A stretch of 64,000 nt of DNA, taken from positions 244,019-308,018 of the forward strand of contig JBMDXB010000030.1 in NCBI GenBank assembly GCA_048594885.1, written 5' to 3'. The position numbers and the translations under genes are program-made. Position 1 is the first letter of the stretch, and the number at the start of each line of letters is the position of its first letter. Positions 62,219 through 64,000 of the stretch are shown one piece after another. The notes beneath the pieces are model-generated. The model saw only the letters and a list, made by a program, of their open reading frames with translations, ran no database searches and was not told the origin of the DNA. This DNA is from JBMDXB01 sp048594885 (GTDB lineage: Bacteria > Acidobacteriota > Vicinamibacteria > Vicinamibacterales > 2-12-FULL-66-21).

Positions 62219-63737
62219 GCATCTGCTGATCGCCGCGTGCGCGCTTGTGCTCGGCTGGCACGGCGGCCATCCGGCGGCGCAGGCGCCGTCGAGCGCCGCG
62301 CCCTATACCGTCCTCTCGAAGGAAGGCCGCCGTCCGCTCGCCGCGCGCACCATCAACGGCCAGGAGATGTTCGCGCTCGATGACCTCGCGCGGCTCTTCG
62401 ACCTCTCGGTCCGCGAGGACGCCGCGGCCGGCGCGCTGAACATCACGGTTCGCAATCAGACGATCGTGCTGTCGATCGGCCAGGGGCTCGCGTCGGTCTC
62501 CGGCCGGCTGATCTCGCTGCCGTCCGCGCCCGCCCGCGAGGGCCGCACGTGGTACGTGCCGGTCGATTTCGTCTCGCGCGCGCTGGCGCCGGTACTCGGT
62601 TCCCCGCTCGAACTGCGCAAACCGTCGCGGCTGATCATCCTTGGCGGCTACCGCATGCCCCGCGTCGCGGGACGCGTCGAGGCGCTCGGCTCGGTGGCGC
62701 GGCTCACGCTGGACATCGCCCCCGCCACACCGCACACCGTTGCGCAGGAGGGCTCGCGGCTGCTGATCCGCTTCGAGGCCGATGCACTCGACGCCGCGCT
62801 GCCAGCCACAACGGCGCCGGAGTTGATCCAGAACGTCAGGCCGGCGGACGCCGCTGCGGTGATCGCCGTCGATCTCGGACCGCGCTTCGGTTCGTTTCGC
62901 GCGTCGGACGTGCCGGGCGCGCGAGGCGCCGGCCGCCTCGTCATCGACGTGATGGCGGCGCCAGAGGCGCAGCCCGGACAACCCGCGCAGCCCGGTCAGG
63001 CCGCGCCGCCGCCACCGCCGCCGCAGGACACACCGCCGCTCCTGGACCTCGCGCCGGCCGGCGGCATCCGCACGGTCGTCATCGATCCCGGCCACGGCGG
63101 CGACGAGCACGGGGCGAGGGGCGCGCGCGGCGCGCTCGAAAAAGACGTCACGCTTGCCGTCGCCAGACGGCTCAAGGCGGCGCTCGAGGCGCGCCTCGGC
63201 GTCCGCGCGCTGCTCACGCGGGACGACGACCGGAGAATGGGGCTGGATCAGCGGGCGGCGTACGCGAACAACACCAAGGCGGACCTGTTTCTGAGCCTGC
63301 ACGCCAATGCGTCGGTGCGTCCCGGCACGAGCGGCGCGCAGATCTTCCATCTGAGCATCGAGGACTACGGCGATCGCGCCCAGCAGCTCGCTCGCGGCAG
63401 CCGCGAGACCCTTCCGGTGGTCGGCGGCGGCGTGCGTGACATCGAGGTGATCCCGTGGGAGCTCGCCCAGGCGCGGTACACGGCCGAGTCTGCGGCGCTC
63501 GCGCAGGCGATTGAAGCGGCGTTTCGCAATCGTGTCGCGCTCAGCTCGCACGCGGTGCAGCAGGCGCCGCTGCGCGTGCTCGTCGGCGCGAACATGCCCG
63601 CCGTCCTCGTGGAGATGGGTTTCCTGACGAACGCGCAACAGGAGCAGCAGTTGACGTCCGAGGCGTTCCAGGCGTCGATCGTGCAAGCGCTCGTCGACGC
63701 CGTCGGCGCCGTTCGCGACCGGGGGACCGAGCGGTGA
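62196..63737 (+). CDS. N-acetylmuramoyl-L-alanine amidase
   Basis: A 513-residue exported cell-wall hydrolase that cleaves the bond between MurNAc and L-Ala. A signal peptide (RHLLIAACALVLGWHGGHPA) is followed by a copper-amine-oxidase-like/stalk domain (about 55-125), an AMIN-like region (about 145-255), a Pro/Gln linker and the Amidase_3 catalytic domain (about 288-505). Zinc ligands are visible in VVIDPGHGGDEHGARG, the Glu of ALEKDVTLAV and SLHANAS, and the catalytic Glu in VLVEMGFLTN. The gene for a GerMN protein follows with a GTGA overlap. This is chromosomal core sequence of very high GC. Confidence 0.9.
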   Translation: MKRGTGARHLLIAACALVLGWHGGHPAAQAPSSAAPYTVLSKEGRRPLAARTINGQEMFALDDLARLFDLSVREDAAAGALNITVRNQTIVLSIGQGLASVSGRLISLPSAPAREGRTWYVPVDFVSRALAPVLGSPLELRKPSRLIILGGYRMPRVAGRVEALGSVARLTLDIAPATPHTVAQEGSRLLIRFEADALDAALPATTAPELIQNVRPADAAAVIAVDLGPRFGSFRASDVPGARGAGRLVIDVMAAPEAQPGQPAQPGQAAPPPPPPQDTPPLLDLAPAGGIRTVVIDPGHGGDEHGARGARGALEKDVTLAVARRLKAALEARLGVRALLTRDDDRRMGLDQRAAYANNTKADLFLSLHANASVRPGTSGAQIFHLSIEDYGDRAQQLARGSRETLPVVGGGVRDIEVIPWELAQARYTAESAALAQAIEAAFRNRVALSSHAVQQAPLRVLVGANMPAVLVEMGFLTNAQQEQQLTSEAFQASIVQALVDAVGAVRDRGTER

Positions 63738-64000
63738 CGCGCCGGCGATCGATCGTGCTCGCCGCGCTCGTCGTGACCGTCGCGGCGATCGTCTGGGTCC
63801 TGTTCGCGCGCGTTCCGCGCTCGCTGCAGGGCGGATCGACGCCGGGAGCGGTCGTCACGCCGGCGCCCCCGGGAGCGGAACGGAAGATCAACGCGACGCT
63901 GTTCTTCGTCGCCGAGGACGGGCTCTCGCTCGTCGGCGTGGCGCGCGAAGTGCCGTTCGGCGACCCGGTCGCCGAGCAGGCGCGCCGCATCGTCGAGGCG
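63734..64000 (+). CDS. GerMN-domain protein, 5' part
   Basis: Cut by the window end: 89 codons. A GTG at 63734 overlaps the amidase stop (GTGA). It has one N-terminal membrane anchor (SIVLAALVVTVAAIVWVLFA) and then the start of a GerMN domain (INATLFFVAEDGLSLVGVAR). In many bacteria GerMN proteins are encoded next to amidases of the cell envelope and bind peptidoglycan. The rest is outside the window. Confidence 0.75.
   Translation, partial: MTRRRSIVLAALVVTVAAIVWVLFARVPRSLQGGSTPGAVVTPAPPGAERKINATLFFVAEDGLSLVGVAREVPFGDPVAEQARRIVEA

Overview
The window looks like one large accessory (defence-type) island from a GC-rich bacterium, ending at its right side in ordinary chromosome. The likely host is an acidobacterium, perhaps a Vicinamibacteria-like lineage. 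This is inference from GC content, the amidase/GerMN pair at the right edge, the GGGAGTTGG-type minisatellite, and two protein types I associate with such genomes (an STGPRT-motif protein and a short basic AARK-repeat protein). No rRNA, tRNA or CRISPR array was seen.

Layout. 0.4-3.5 kb: a minus-strand operon (MerR regulator, VWA protein, Api92-like protein, SGNH hydrolase) behind a near-consensus promoter that carries a dyad. 3.6-8.4 kb: minus-strand mobile-element-type genes (decayed zinc-ribbon protein, unknown, DUF2779 nuclease, ERCC4 nuclease, small ORF, DUF932). 8.5-14 kb: a conserved protein whose broken paralogue lies at 54 kb, an AIPR protein, two unknown genes and a DUF262 relic. 14.2-18.1 kb: a coupled minus operon of a Cas4-like nuclease, an unknown protein and a UPF1-like SF1 helicase. 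18.3-33.7 kb: a plus-strand run of UvrD helicase-nuclease, PLD nuclease, Mod-type methyltransferase, Res-type helicase-nuclease with a C-terminal LexA/S24 domain, and a GHKL ATPase-DUF3883 protein. 33.8-36.4 kb: three start/stop-overlapping genes, a DUF3696 ATPase, a PIN nuclease and an RNA ligase. 36.5-40.5 kb: a basic protein, an unknown protein and a full-length DUF262 protein.

40.6-47.6 kb holds an IS5-type insertion and then an integron. Five attC sites alternate with cassette genes (Nmad2-like, a frameshifted AlbA_2 protein, lipoprotein, small membrane protein, DUF4062), all on the minus strand. They end at a region with six inverted 10-bp repeats next to a mutated integron integrase. 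The integrase points the same way as the cassettes, the less common 'reverse integrase' arrangement. 47.8-61.5 kb: a frameshifted second tyrosine recombinase, an LMW phosphatase, an HNH protein, an IS701 element with a CTAG target duplication, a DHH protein, several fragments, an unknown membrane protein, and an orphan terminase pair. 61.9-64 kb: chromosomal genes (zinc-ribbon protein, N-acetylmuramoyl-L-alanine amidase, start of a GerMN protein).

The best candidates for undescribed systems are the ATPase/PIN/RNA-ligase triplet, the five-gene modification-restriction-GHKL run with its divergent helicase/nuclease operon, and the reverse-orientation integron carrying immune-type cassettes. All functional statements are from reading the sequence and family knowledge; no database search was run.
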